NCBI GenBank assembly: GCA_040756085.1
Contig: JBFMAE010000301.1
Location: forward strand, 1 to 9,222
Reading direction: 5' to 3'
DNA: 9,222 bases
DNA from: JBFMAE01 sp040756085
Lineage (GTDB): Bacteria; Desulfobacterota; BSN033; UBA1163
The notes under the pieces were generated by a model. It was given only the letters and a program-made list of their open reading frames with translations, was not told the DNA's origin and searched no databases. The position numbers and the translations under genes were made by a program. Positions 1-6,603 of this stretch are shown here, piece by piece (position 1 is the first letter of the stretch; every line of letters starts with the position of its first letter).

Positions 1-808
1 CCTTCCCATAAGACCCGGCCTCCCTCCTGAAACAAGGGGTATAGGCCGTATAATAAAGAGGGAGGGTTCCTTCCTCAAGGACTTCATCCTGATGGATGTT
101 GGTCACTGGGACTTCTGCAGTCGGAATGAGAAAGTATTCGGTTCCCTCCACCCTGAAAAGCTCCTCCTCAAATTTTGGAAGCTGTCCTGTGCCGGTCATC
201 GTTGTCCGATTGACCATAAAAGGAGGAAGAACTTCCTGATATCCATTTTCTCGGGTATGGAGGTCCAGCATGAAATTGATCAGTGCCCTTTCCAGTTTCG
301 CCCCGAGATCCCTGTAGAGCGTAAACCGGGCACCTGTAATCTTTGCTCCGGATTTAAAATCGAGAATCCCCAATTCTTCGCCTATGTCCCAATGGGGTTT
401 GGGTTCAAAATCGAATTTGGGAATCTCGCCCCATCGCCTAACCTCGACATTGTCCGAGGAATCTTTCCCTGGGGGGACAGAGGAATGTGGAAGATTGGGA
501 ACAGTAAGGAGAAATTCCTGCAAAATCCTTTCTTTCTTCTCAACGGCCCCATCCAAATCCTTTAATTCCTGAGACACTTTTTTCATTTCAGAAATTAATT
601 CCGAAGCATTCTGCCCTTCCCTCTTCCGTTTGCTGACTTCATCAGAGACCTTTTTCTGGAGGGCCCTTAACCTCTCCCATTCCTGGATGGCTTTTCGCCG
701 TTCTCCATCAATTGAAACAAATTGGTCGAGATGGATGGCTTGACCTCTTAAAGCCAACCTCTCCCTGACTTCATCGATATGTTCTCGAATGTATTTGGCA
801 TCGAGCAT
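1..808 (-). CDS. serS: Seryl-tRNA synthetase, N-terminal 269 residues (cut by window edge)
   Basis: SerS charges tRNA-Ser (and tRNA-Sec) with serine using ATP in the cytoplasm. The frame from ATG at 808 is open to the window edge. It opens MLDAKYIREH, typical of SerS. Residues about 35-100 are rich in K, E, R and L, as expected for the helical tRNA-binding arm, followed by VPNLPH (104-109). The class II catalytic core begins with the SerS-type stretches TGTGQLPKF (205-213) and LIPTAEVPVTN (227-237). Motif 2, CFRREAGSYGK (259-269), is where the window stops, so motif 3 and roughly the last third of a usual ~420-residue protein are missing. A GGAG ribosome site lies 6 bases before the ATG. It is the fourth leftward gene after uvrA, DUF4870 and GerMN, separated from the last by an inverted repeat. 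I see no frameshift or missing key residue. Confidence 0.95.
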   Translation of the reverse strand, partial: MLDAKYIREHIDEVRERLALRGQAIHLDQFVSIDGERRKAIQEWERLRALQKKVSDEVSKRKREGQNASELISEMKKVSQELKDLDGAVEKKERILQEFLLTVPNLPHSSVPPGKDSSDNVEVRRWGEIPKFDFEPKPHWDIGEELGILDFKSGAKITGARFTLYRDLGAKLERALINFMLDLHTRENGYQEVLPPFMVNRTTMTGTGQLPKFEEELFRVEGTEYFLIPTAEVPVTNIHQDEVLEEGTLPLYYTAYTPCFRREAGSYGK

Positions 809-821
809 AGAATCTCCAACC

Positions 822-946
822 CATGGAATGACGGAAAAAATGGAATATTGGAATAATGGTATAAAGAAACAAAAAAATAAATTCCACTGCTCAAACAGGC
901 ATTTTTCAACCCATCATTCCAGTATTCCAACCTTCCAATATTCTAT
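822..946. repeat. Intergenic inverted array of 8-bp TGGAA units, copy 1
   Basis: The left arm (about 822-864) repeats TGGAA-type units every 8 bases, for example ATGGAATA then TTGGAATA. The right arm (911-946) carries the same units inverted (TTCCA, period 8). Bases 840-859 pair with most of the right arm, so the transcript could form a long imperfect hairpin with a loop of about 45-50 bases. It fills most of the gap between the GerMN gene and serS, and the arm nearest serS ends 13 bases before its start codon. A second, non-identical copy lies at 6495-6588. This resembles a dispersed small repeat family; mobility or function is not shown. Confidence 0.8.
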
Positions 947-982
947 AAACTTAACAATATCATCTATTTCTTTCTAAATCAA

Positions 983-1573
983 TTATTGTCTTTTTATCAG
1001 ATCAGGTTTAGAAGAGACGGGCTGTTTTAACGAGAGGTGGCCAGCGATGGTTTCGATCTGTTTTCCTTCTACAAGGAATTGAATACGTTTGATTTCGGGG
1101 AAATTGAGGGTGAGCGAGTTGACAACGGAATAGACCGTCAACATCTCTGCGGAACTACCTCCAGGATGATCCCTGGTGAGGGCGAGGTTAAAATTAACCT
1201 TTGCCACGCCTTTCTCATCCAGGTTTAGAGCTAACAGCTTTGTTCTGGAAGGCAAGGTGGGAATGAGATTTCCCTTTGGGCCTTTGATCAGCTCGATGAG
1301 GGTCTCCTCTGCCTCTTCTTCGTCATCCTCTCTTTTTAAAATCTTTCGTATCTCTCCGATCAAATATTCACCTTCGGGGTCTGAGAAGTAAAGAATTACC
1401 TCTCTCTTTTCACCAAGGACACCCCTTTCCTCAAGCCATGGTCGAATAGCGTTGTAGATCTCCTGACGGAAGAAAAAGGCCATCGATGCCCCGATCCCAA
1501 CCATAATCAGAAAAAAGAGGCCTTTCCTGATCCAGTTTTTTTTATGACTTTTTTTCTTGCGTTTTTGCTTCAT
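983..1573 (-). CDS. Membrane-anchored GerMN-domain protein (196 aa)
   Basis: The first 17 residues are strongly basic, followed by one hydrophobic segment (about 18-35, LFFLIMVGIGASMAFFF), which suggests an inner-membrane anchor with the rest outside the cytoplasm. Residues about 57-175 match the GerMN pattern: a strand VILYFSDPEGEYL, an acidic stretch REDDEEEAEETLIELIKGP, then GVAKVNFN and a VYSVVNSLTLNFPEIKRIQFLVEG segment. GerMN domains occur in spore-germination GerM of Firmicutes but also in many non-sporulating Gram-negatives, where the role is unknown and a cell-envelope or peptidoglycan link is only suspected. The start lies 11 bases after the stop of the upstream DUF4870 gene, so the two are probably co-transcribed. 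The ribosome site is weak (AGGT about 11 bases upstream). Confidence 0.8.
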   Translation of the reverse strand: MKQKRKKKSHKKNWIRKGLFFLIMVGIGASMAFFFRQEIYNAIRPWLEERGVLGEKREVILYFSDPEGEYLIGEIRKILKREDDEEEAEETLIELIKGPKGNLIPTLPSRTKLLALNLDEKGVAKVNFNLALTRDHPGGSSAEMLTVYSVVNSLTLNFPEIKRIQFLVEGKQIETIAGHLSLKQPVSSKPDLIKRQ

Positions 1574-1584
1574 CGAAAACTTAC

Positions 1585-1920
1585 CTATTGATTTCTCTTT
1601 TCTTCCGCCATCTTTCCTACGATCGGCAAGGAATATCTTTCTCCCCGAAGCGCCTTAACCATGAGGATGAGCCACAGAATGAGGCTTAAAATCCAGATCG
1701 GAATGACTAGAAGGTTGATAATAGGTATAAATCCCAAGATGATCGAAATAACAAAGAGCCCGAGAAAGGTGATAGTTGACTGCATGGCATGAAACTTCAC
1801 AAAGCTACTCTTCTTCTCCACCACCAAAAAGACGATCCCTGTGATAAATCCCAAGAGATAGCAGAAGAAACCTGCCACATTCTCTTCCAATCCTGTACTC
1901 GATCTTTCTTTTTCTTCCAT
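1585..1920 (-). CDS. DUF4870 small membrane protein (111 aa)
   Basis: This is a small integral membrane protein with about three hydrophobic segments (15-36, 46-66, 69-91) and charged ends. The stretches GLEENVAGFFCYLLGFITG, FLVVEKKSSFVKFHAMQS and the closing LMVKALRGERYSLPIVGK are characteristic of the DUF4870 (Tic20-like) family. The function of the family is not established, so none is assigned. The start is well supported by AAGGAGG about 7 bases upstream of the ATG. It is the first gene after the 306-bp gap that follows uvrA and is followed 11 bases on by the GerMN gene, so these two likely form a pair. A possible promoter lies 44-70 bases upstream. Confidence 0.82.
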   Translation of the reverse strand: MEEKERSSTGLEENVAGFFCYLLGFITGIVFLVVEKKSSFVKFHAMQSTITFLGLFVISIILGFIPIINLLVIPIWILSLILWLILMVKALRGERYSLPIVGKMAEEKRNQ

Positions 1921-1945
1921 AACCGCCCTCCTTGATGAATTAATT

Positions 1946-1960
1946 TAGAATATTGGATGG
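1946..1960. repeat. Single half-arm resembling the TGGAA repeat family
   Basis: Bases 1946-1960 (TAGAATATTGGATGG) match 14 of 15 bases of the inverted complement of 931-945 in copy 1. Eleven of them (GAATATTGGAT) also match the complement of 6557-6567 in copy 2. It lies in the leader of the DUF4870 gene, about 26 bases before its start codon. It may be a decayed remnant of the same element; a chance match of a short AT-rich word is possible. Confidence 0.35.
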
Positions 1961-1963
1961 CTA

Positions 1964-1990
1964 TTTATCAATAGGGTCATAAAAAGTCAA
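1964..1990 (-). promoter_or_regulatory. Possible sigma70-type promoter for the DUF4870-GerMN pair
   Basis: On the minus strand TTGACT (1985-1990) is followed after 15 bases by GATAAA (1964-1969), or after 17 bases by TAAATA. The -35 is good (5 of 6), but the -10 is only 4 of 6 at a short spacing or 3 of 6 at the optimal spacing. Position is sensible: a long gap after uvrA and about 45 bases before the DUF4870 start. Confidence 0.35.
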
Positions 1991-2037
1991 CCCCGTAGGG
2001 GATAAATTATCATACGACGTACTTTTCAAGAAAAGTA
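1991..2037. repeat. Two short palindromes in the uvrA-DUF4870 spacer
   Basis: CCCC-GTA-GGGG (1991-2001) directly abuts the candidate -35. A near-perfect palindrome, TACTTTTC-AA-GAAAAGTA (2020-2037), lies just upstream of it in the direction of transcription. The position upstream of a possible promoter would suit an operator or a small hairpin, but no regulator can be named. Confidence 0.4.
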
Positions 2038-2102
2038 TAAACCCTAATGTTTCAAAAAAAACCATATAATCCAGCAGACAGGAGTGCTGGAAAAGCTTTC
2101 CA

Positions 2103-2168
2103 CCTGCCTGCGCGTAGCCCCGCCTGCCGAAGCCTCGTGCGGCGGGCAGGCGCTTCGGCGAAGGCAGG
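2103..2168. repeat. Nested GC-rich palindromic repeat downstream of uvrA
   Basis: This block is far more GC-rich than its surroundings. The outer stem pairs CCTGCCT (2103-2109) with AGGCAGG (2162-2168). Inside it CGCCTGCC (2121-2128) pairs with GGCAGGCG (2145-2152), and an alternative pairing joins GCCGAAGC (2126-2133) to GCTTCGGC (2152-2159). Two mutually exclusive folds are therefore possible. It begins about 58 bases after the uvrA stop in the direction of transcription. No T-run follows directly, so it is not a classic intrinsic terminator. It looks like a dispersed extragenic palindromic element. Confidence 0.65.
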
Positions 2169-2226
2169 GCGGCCACCTTCCTACCAATTGTTTCCGAGCG
2201 ATAAGCTACAGGACATACCCACGGGG

Positions 2227-5043
2227 TCAATGGACAAAATTGTTGAGTTTCTTTTTTAAGAACTGCCCTGTATACGAGTCTGGATTTTGAATCAAATCTT
2301 CCGGTGTTCCACATCCAACCACCTCTCCTCCTCTCTCCCCACCCTCAGGACCTAAATCGATGATGTAATCAGCCGATTTGATCACTTCCATATTGTGTTC
2401 AATCACGATGACCGTGTTTCCCCTGTCTGTAAGTCTGTTCAGAACATCAAGCAATCTCTGAATATCTGCAAAATGAAGACCTGTGGTTGGCTCATCCAAG
2501 ATATAGATCGTCCTCCCTGTCTCCCTCTTACTCAACTCCCTTGCCAGTTTAATTCGTTGAGCCTCTCCTCCAGAAAGTGTTGGTGCGGGTTGTCCCAAAC
2601 GGAGGTAACCCAGACCCACATCGCAAAGGGTCTGAAGTTTTTGACGGATCGCAGGAAGATTCGAAAAATAATCATAGGCCTCATCTCCTGTCATCTCCAA
2701 CACATCTGAAATCGTCCTCCCCTTATATCGAATGTCGAGCGTCTCCCGGTTGTAACGTTTCCCATGACACTCCTCACAGGTCACATAAACATCAGGGAGA
2801 AAATGCATCTCGATCCGCAAGATGCCATCCCCATGGCACGACTCGCATCGCCCCCCTGAAACATTGAAACTGAACCGTCCCGGTGGATATCCCCTCATCC
2901 TCGATTCGGGTAGCTGAGCAAAGAGTCCCCGGATCGGCTGAAACAGGCCAGTATAGGTGGCCGGGTTGGAGCGGGGTGTCCTTCCGATCGGCATCTGGTC
3001 CACATGTACGACTTTATCCACATGTTCCAGCCCTTCAATTCCCCGAACGGAAAGACAGCGATCCCGTGTACGATAGAGTTGTTGGCTTAGTAAATAATAG
3101 AGGGTGTCGATGATCAATGTGGATTTCCCTGATCCTGAAACCCCGGTGATACAGGTGAACACACCCAAAGGAATATTCACATCGATATTTTTCAAATTAT
3201 TGGCTGTGGCTCCCCGGATCACTAAATACTCATCCCCAACCGGCCTTCTCTGCTTCGGAAGTGGAATGAATTTTTTTCCTGATAAATATTGCCCGGTCAA
3301 TGAATGCTCGGCCTTTATCAATGCCTCTGGGGGTCCAGCGAAAACGACTTCCCCACCCCTTTCCCCGGGACCGGGGCCCATATCGATGATATAATCGGCC
3401 AAGCGGATCGTCTCCTCATCGTGCTCCACAACGATGACGGTATTTCCCAAATCCCTTAGCCGTTTTAACGTTCCCAGAAGGCGCAGGTGGTCCCTCTGAT
3501 GGAGCCCGATGCTGGGTTCATCGAGAATGTAGAGCACGCCCACCAGACTTGACCCGATCTGGGTGGCCAGACGAATGCGTTGAGACTCTCCCCCAGAGAG
3601 GGTAGCAGCCATTCGATCCAGAGTGAGGTAGTCCAGGCCGACTTCCACCATGAACCTCAATCGCTCCTCAATCTCTTTTAAAATACCCTGAGCAATTTTT
3701 TGAGATCGTGGGTTCAACTCCAAATGCGTTAAAAATTCCAATGCCTCCCTGATATAGAGATGGGTGACTTCGGCGATAGACCTTCCACCTACCTTAATCG
3801 ATAAAACATCCTTTTTCAGCCGAGTACCTCCACATTCCGGACAGGGAGCCATATTCATAAACCCTTCCAGCTCCTCCATCCCTTCTCCATTCTCCTGCCA
3901 TTTCCTCTCCAACTCCCGGATCACTCCTTCAAACTCCTGCCGGAAGAGATGAGACCTGTGCCTCCCTTTTACCCTGAAAGAGATCTTTTCTTCCTCAGAT
4001 CCGTACAGGAGAAGGTGCTGAACGGATTTGGGTAATCGATGGAAGGGGGTTTCGAGATCGAAATGGTAATGGTTCGCCAATCCCTCCAGAATGGGCCGTA
4101 GAAAAGACTCTCCCCTCTTCTTCCACGGAAGGATGGCACCCTCATTGACCGAGAGGGATGGGTTCGGAACAATGAGATCGGGATCAAAATAGGACTTGGT
4201 TCCCAATCCGCTACAGGCGGGGCAGGCACCCTGGGGATTGTTGAAAGAGAACATCCGGTGTGTGATCTCTGGAAAACTGAAACCGCAATCTATGCAGGAG
4301 AACTTTTGACTGAAGATCATGGGAGGCGATTCCTCCCTCTCCACTTTCACGATCCCTTCTGAGAGGTGGGAGGCGATCTCCAGGGAATCGTAAATTCTCT
4401 TTTCTGCCCCTTCTCTGACCACCAGACGATCGACTAGGACATCGATTTCGTGTCGCTTCTTCTTATCCAGCCGGATCTCCTCACCGAGATCGCTAATCTC
4501 ACCATCAATCCTCACCCTCACAAACCCATTCCTCCGGAGTTCATCCAGTTCCTTGCGATACTCACCTTTCTTCCCCCTCACCATGGGTGAAAGGATCGTT
4601 AGAGGCGTTCCCTTTGGAAGCCGGAGGATCGTCTCCGCCATCTGCTGGAGGGTCTGTGAAGAAATGGGAGAACCGCAATGAGGGCAATAAGGTTCTCCGA
4701 TCCTCGCGAAAAGGAGCCGGAGGTAATCATAGATCTCTGTCACCGTCCCCACGGTAGAACGCGGGTTTCGTGACATGCTCCTCTGGTCGATGGCAATGGC
4801 CGGCGAGAGACCTTCGATCGATTCGACATTGGCCCTCTCCATCTGTTCCAGGAACTGCCGGGCATAGGCCGAAAGCGACTCCACATACCGCCGCTGGCCC
4901 TCCGCATACAGGGTGTCGAAAGCCAGGGTGGATTTGCCGGAACCGCTCAGCCCGGTAATCACCACCAGTTGATCCCGCGGGATCTCTACGTCGATATTTT
5001 TCAGATTGTGGACCCTGGCACCACGGATGACGATCTTCTCCAT
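2227..5043 (-). CDS. uvrA: UvrABC excinuclease subunit A (938 aa)
   Basis: UvrA is the DNA damage sensor of nucleotide excision repair; its dimer loads UvrB at lesions in the cytoplasm. The protein is full length for the family (about 940). Both ATP-binding halves are intact: Walker A GLSGSGKS (31-38) and GVSGSGKS (634-641), signatures LSGGESQR (482-489) and LSGGEAQR (823-830), Walker B ILDEPSIGLH (506-515) and ILDEPTTGLH (848-857). Cysteine pairs for zinc are present: CPHC (120-123), CIDC (250-253) with CPAC (274-277), CPEC (401-404), and CESC (733-736) with CEEC (756-759). The start MEKIVIRGARVHNLKN is the canonical UvrA N-terminus, preceded by AGGGGA at 5047-5052. It is transcribed away from the polyamine operon and followed by a 306-bp non-coding gap. 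Nothing is unusual in the protein. Confidence 0.98.
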   Translation of the reverse strand: MEKIVIRGARVHNLKNIDVEIPRDQLVVITGLSGSGKSTLAFDTLYAEGQRRYVESLSAYARQFLEQMERANVESIEGLSPAIAIDQRSMSRNPRSTVGTVTEIYDYLRLLFARIGEPYCPHCGSPISSQTLQQMAETILRLPKGTPLTILSPMVRGKKGEYRKELDELRRNGFVRVRIDGEISDLGEEIRLDKKKRHEIDVLVDRLVVREGAEKRIYDSLEIASHLSEGIVKVEREESPPMIFSQKFSCIDCGFSFPEITHRMFSFNNPQGACPACSGLGTKSYFDPDLIVPNPSLSVNEGAILPWKKRGESFLRPILEGLANHYHFDLETPFHRLPKSVQHLLLYGSEEEKISFRVKGRHRSHLFRQEFEGVIRELERKWQENGEGMEELEGFMNMAPCPECGGTRLKKDVLSIKVGGRSIAEVTHLYIREALEFLTHLELNPRSQKIAQGILKEIEERLRFMVEVGLDYLTLDRMAATLSGGESQRIRLATQIGSSLVGVLYILDEPSIGLHQRDHLRLLGTLKRLRDLGNTVIVVEHDEETIRLADYIIDMGPGPGERGGEVVFAGPPEALIKAEHSLTGQYLSGKKFIPLPKQRRPVGDEYLVIRGATANNLKNIDVNIPLGVFTCITGVSGSGKSTLIIDTLYYLLSQQLYRTRDRCLSVRGIEGLEHVDKVVHVDQMPIGRTPRSNPATYTGLFQPIRGLFAQLPESRMRGYPPGRFSFNVSGGRCESCHGDGILRIEMHFLPDVYVTCEECHGKRYNRETLDIRYKGRTISDVLEMTGDEAYDYFSNLPAIRQKLQTLCDVGLGYLRLGQPAPTLSGGEAQRIKLARELSKRETGRTIYILDEPTTGLHFADIQRLLDVLNRLTDRGNTVIVIEHNMEVIKSADYIIDLGPEGGERGGEVVGCGTPEDLIQNPDSYTGQFLKKKLNNFVH

Positions 5044-5073
5044 CTGTCCCCTAAAAGAAATTAACTTAAAAAC

Positions 5074-5105
5074 AACCCTCTGTAAAGACAGAAGGTGAGA
5101 GGGTT
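5074..5105. repeat. Inverted repeat in the uvrA leader
   Basis: AACCCTCT (5074-5081) pairs perfectly with AGAGGGTT (5098-5105). A smaller competing hairpin, CTGT-AAAG-ACAG, lies at its left end. In the uvrA transcript it would form about 30 bases before the start codon, upstream of the ribosome site. It could affect leader stability, but no function is shown. Confidence 0.4.
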
Positions 5106-5129
5106 AGGGTTCCTTTTTTTTCAGAGAAG

Positions 5130-5157
5130 GATATAGAATATAAAAATTTCTTGACAA
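5130..5157 (-). promoter_or_regulatory. Candidate uvrA promoter overlapping the divergent -35
   Basis: On the minus strand TTGTCA (5152-5157, 5 of 6) is followed after 16 bases by TATATC (5130-5135, 4 of 6), predicting a start near 5123 and a leader of about 80 bases. Its -35 overlaps that of the rightward promoter. An alternative leftward promoter is TTGTTT (5234-5239) with TATAAG (5211-5216) at 17 bases. No classical SOS box was recognised. Confidence 0.4.
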
Positions 5158-5178
5158 ATACAGAAAAGGCGTTATAAT
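5151..5178 (+). promoter_or_regulatory. Consensus sigma70 promoter of the polyamine operon
   Basis: TTGACA (5151-5156) and TATAAT (5173-5178) are both perfect and 16 bases apart. Transcription would start near 5185, giving an AT-rich leader of about 105 bases before the dehydrogenase gene. This is the strongest promoter in the window and suggests high basal expression. Confidence 0.85.
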
Positions 5179-5290
5179 TTGGGCAGTTTAATTTATTAAA
5201 CTTATTTCTTCTTATAATGTCTAACAAAGTACTAAACAAAATTCTTTTTATACTATTCTTATAGGAATTAGAAATAGGCGGTGATTCATC

Positions 5291-6484
5291 ATGGCTAAGG
5301 TATTGATCATCGGAGCAGGTAGTGTAGGTACCGTTGTTGCTCATAAAGTTGCAAAAGTTCCACAGGTGTTTACGGATATCATGCTGGCAAGCCGCACCAA
5401 ATCAAAGTGTGATGTCATAGCTAAAGCCGTTGGCGACAATAAAATTAAGACGGTTCAGGTGGATGCGGATAATGTTCTACAATTAGTTGAATTATTTAAA
5501 AGCTTTAAACCCGAAATAGTAATTCATGTAGCGCTACCTTATCAAGATTTAACGATCATGGATGCATGCCTTGAAACAGGAGTCCATTATTTAGATACCG
5601 CAAGTTATGAACCACCCTATGTCGCTAAATTCGAATATAAATGGCAATGGGCGTACCATGACAGATTTAAAAAGGCAGGACTGACAGCCATTTTAGGGTG
5701 TGGTTTCGATCCGGGAGTCACAGGGGTTTTTACCGCTTATGCCTCCAAACATCATTTTGACGAAATTCATTATCTTGATATCGTTGACTGTAATGCAGGC
5801 GACCATGGAAAACCCTTCGCGACCAATTTTAATCCGGAAATCAATATTCGCGAAGTGACCCAACGAGGGAAATACTGGGAACATGGGAAATGGATTGAAA
5901 CAGAACCCCACGAAATTCACAAACCGTTAAATTATCCAAATATCGGCCCCCGAGAATCTTATCTTATTTACCACGAAGAATTGGAATCCTTGGTGAAACA
6001 TTTTCCTACCCTAAAGCGGGCCCGATTTTGGATGACGTTCGGACAAGAGTATTTAACCCATTTACGTGTGATTCAAAATATTGGAATGGCCAGCATTAAA
6101 CCTATCCTGTATGAGGGCAAAGAAATTGTGCCTATTCAATTCCTCAAAGCGGTATTGCCCGATCCTAGAGAACTCGGTGAATATTATACAGGGGAGACTT
6201 CCATCGGTTGTCGGATTAGGGGTATTAAGAACCACAAGGAGAAAACCTATTATATCTACAATAATTGTAAACACCAAGATGCCTATAAGGAAACAGGGGC
6301 CCAAGGCGTGAGTTATACCACCGGAGTGCCCGCAATGATTGGGGCGATGATGTTAATCACGGGTAAATGGAAAAAGCCTGGCGTATTTAACACTGAAGAA
6401 TTTGAACCGGACCCATTTATGGAGCAATTGAAACGACATGGACTTCCCTGGCACGAACTGCACGATGTCGATTTGGAATTATAA
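5291..6484 (+). CDS. Carboxynorspermidine/carboxyspermidine dehydrogenase (saccharopine dehydrogenase family, 397 aa)
   Basis: This enzyme class reductively condenses L-aspartate semialdehyde with a diamine, using NADPH: putrescine gives carboxyspermidine and diaminopropane gives carboxynorspermidine. The N-terminus VLIIGAGSVGTVVAHK contains the Rossmann glycine motif (G8, G10, G13). ALPYQDLTIMDACLETG (81-97), HYLDTA (99-104) and GCGFDPG (136-142) are typical of the bacterial enzyme rather than of lysine-forming saccharopine dehydrogenase. The length of about 400 fits the family. The ATG is fixed by an extended ribosome site AGGCGGTGA (5276-5284), one mismatch from the 16S complement. Pairing with nspC downstream makes the assignment firm. 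Which diamine is used cannot be read from the window. By eye the gene is richer in A+T than uvrA. Confidence 0.92.
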   Translation: MAKVLIIGAGSVGTVVAHKVAKVPQVFTDIMLASRTKSKCDVIAKAVGDNKIKTVQVDADNVLQLVELFKSFKPEIVIHVALPYQDLTIMDACLETGVHYLDTASYEPPYVAKFEYKWQWAYHDRFKKAGLTAILGCGFDPGVTGVFTAYASKHHFDEIHYLDIVDCNAGDHGKPFATNFNPEINIREVTQRGKYWEHGKWIETEPHEIHKPLNYPNIGPRESYLIYHEELESLVKHFPTLKRARFWMTFGQEYLTHLRVIQNIGMASIKPILYEGKEIVPIQFLKAVLPDPRELGEYYTGETSIGCRIRGIKNHKEKTYYIYNNCKHQDAYKETGAQGVSYTTGVPAMIGAMMLITGKWKKPGVFNTEEFEPDPFMEQLKRHGLPWHELHDVDLEL

Positions 6485-6494
6485 GTGTTGTGAA

Positions 6495-6588
6495 ACTGGA
6501 AGAATGGAACAATGGAATGATGGAACAGTGGAAAAACAAAAATAGGTGTCTTTAAATCCAATATTCCATTATTCCAACATTCCAATTT
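6495..6588. repeat. Inverted array of 8-bp TGGAA units, copy 2, inside the polyamine operon
   Basis: The left arm (6495-6534) is five 8-base units of the form NNTGGAAN: ACTGGAAG, AATGGAAC, AATGGAAT, GATGGAAC, AGTGGAAA. The right arm (about 6555-6588) carries four or so units in inverted orientation (TTCCA, period 8). The loop is about 20 bases. The element occupies nearly all of the gap between the dehydrogenase stop and nspC, ending about 15 bases before the preferred nspC ATG. It shares design and unit sequence with copy 1 at 822-946 but is not identical. Confidence 0.82.
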
Positions 6589-6590
6589 TT

Positions 6591-6597
6591 AGCGGTG
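6591..6597 (+). promoter_or_regulatory. Ribosome site deciding the nspC start
   Basis: AGCGGTG lies immediately after the inverted repeat. Its GGTG core is 6 bases before ATG 6604 and 3 before ATG 6601. The upstream GTG at 6595 lies inside this site and is unlikely to be the start. The same GCGGTG word precedes the dehydrogenase gene, with 7 bases to its ATG. Confidence 0.55.
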
Positions 6598-6603
6598 CGA
6601 ATG

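Noticed and set aside
92..565. Rightward 157-codon frame over serS
   Set aside because: It is antisense to the well-matched serS reading frame and has no recognisable features.
822..946. TGGAA units as a CRISPR array
   Set aside because: Units are 8 bases with no unique spacers, and they are inverted across a loop.
1961..2314. Leftward 117-codon frame across the uvrA 3' end
   Set aside because: It overlaps uvrA out of frame and runs through the GC-rich palindrome; no protein features.
5074..5121. Hairpin 5074-5105 plus a T-run near 5112 as a rightward terminator
   Set aside because: The T-run starts about 7 bases after the stem and no rightward gene precedes it.
6313..6585. Leftward frames such as 6313-6585 and 748-930 beginning MECWNNG/MEYWNDG
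   Set aside because: They are translations of the TGGAA repeat arms joined to antisense sequence of real genes; the peptides only mirror the repeat.
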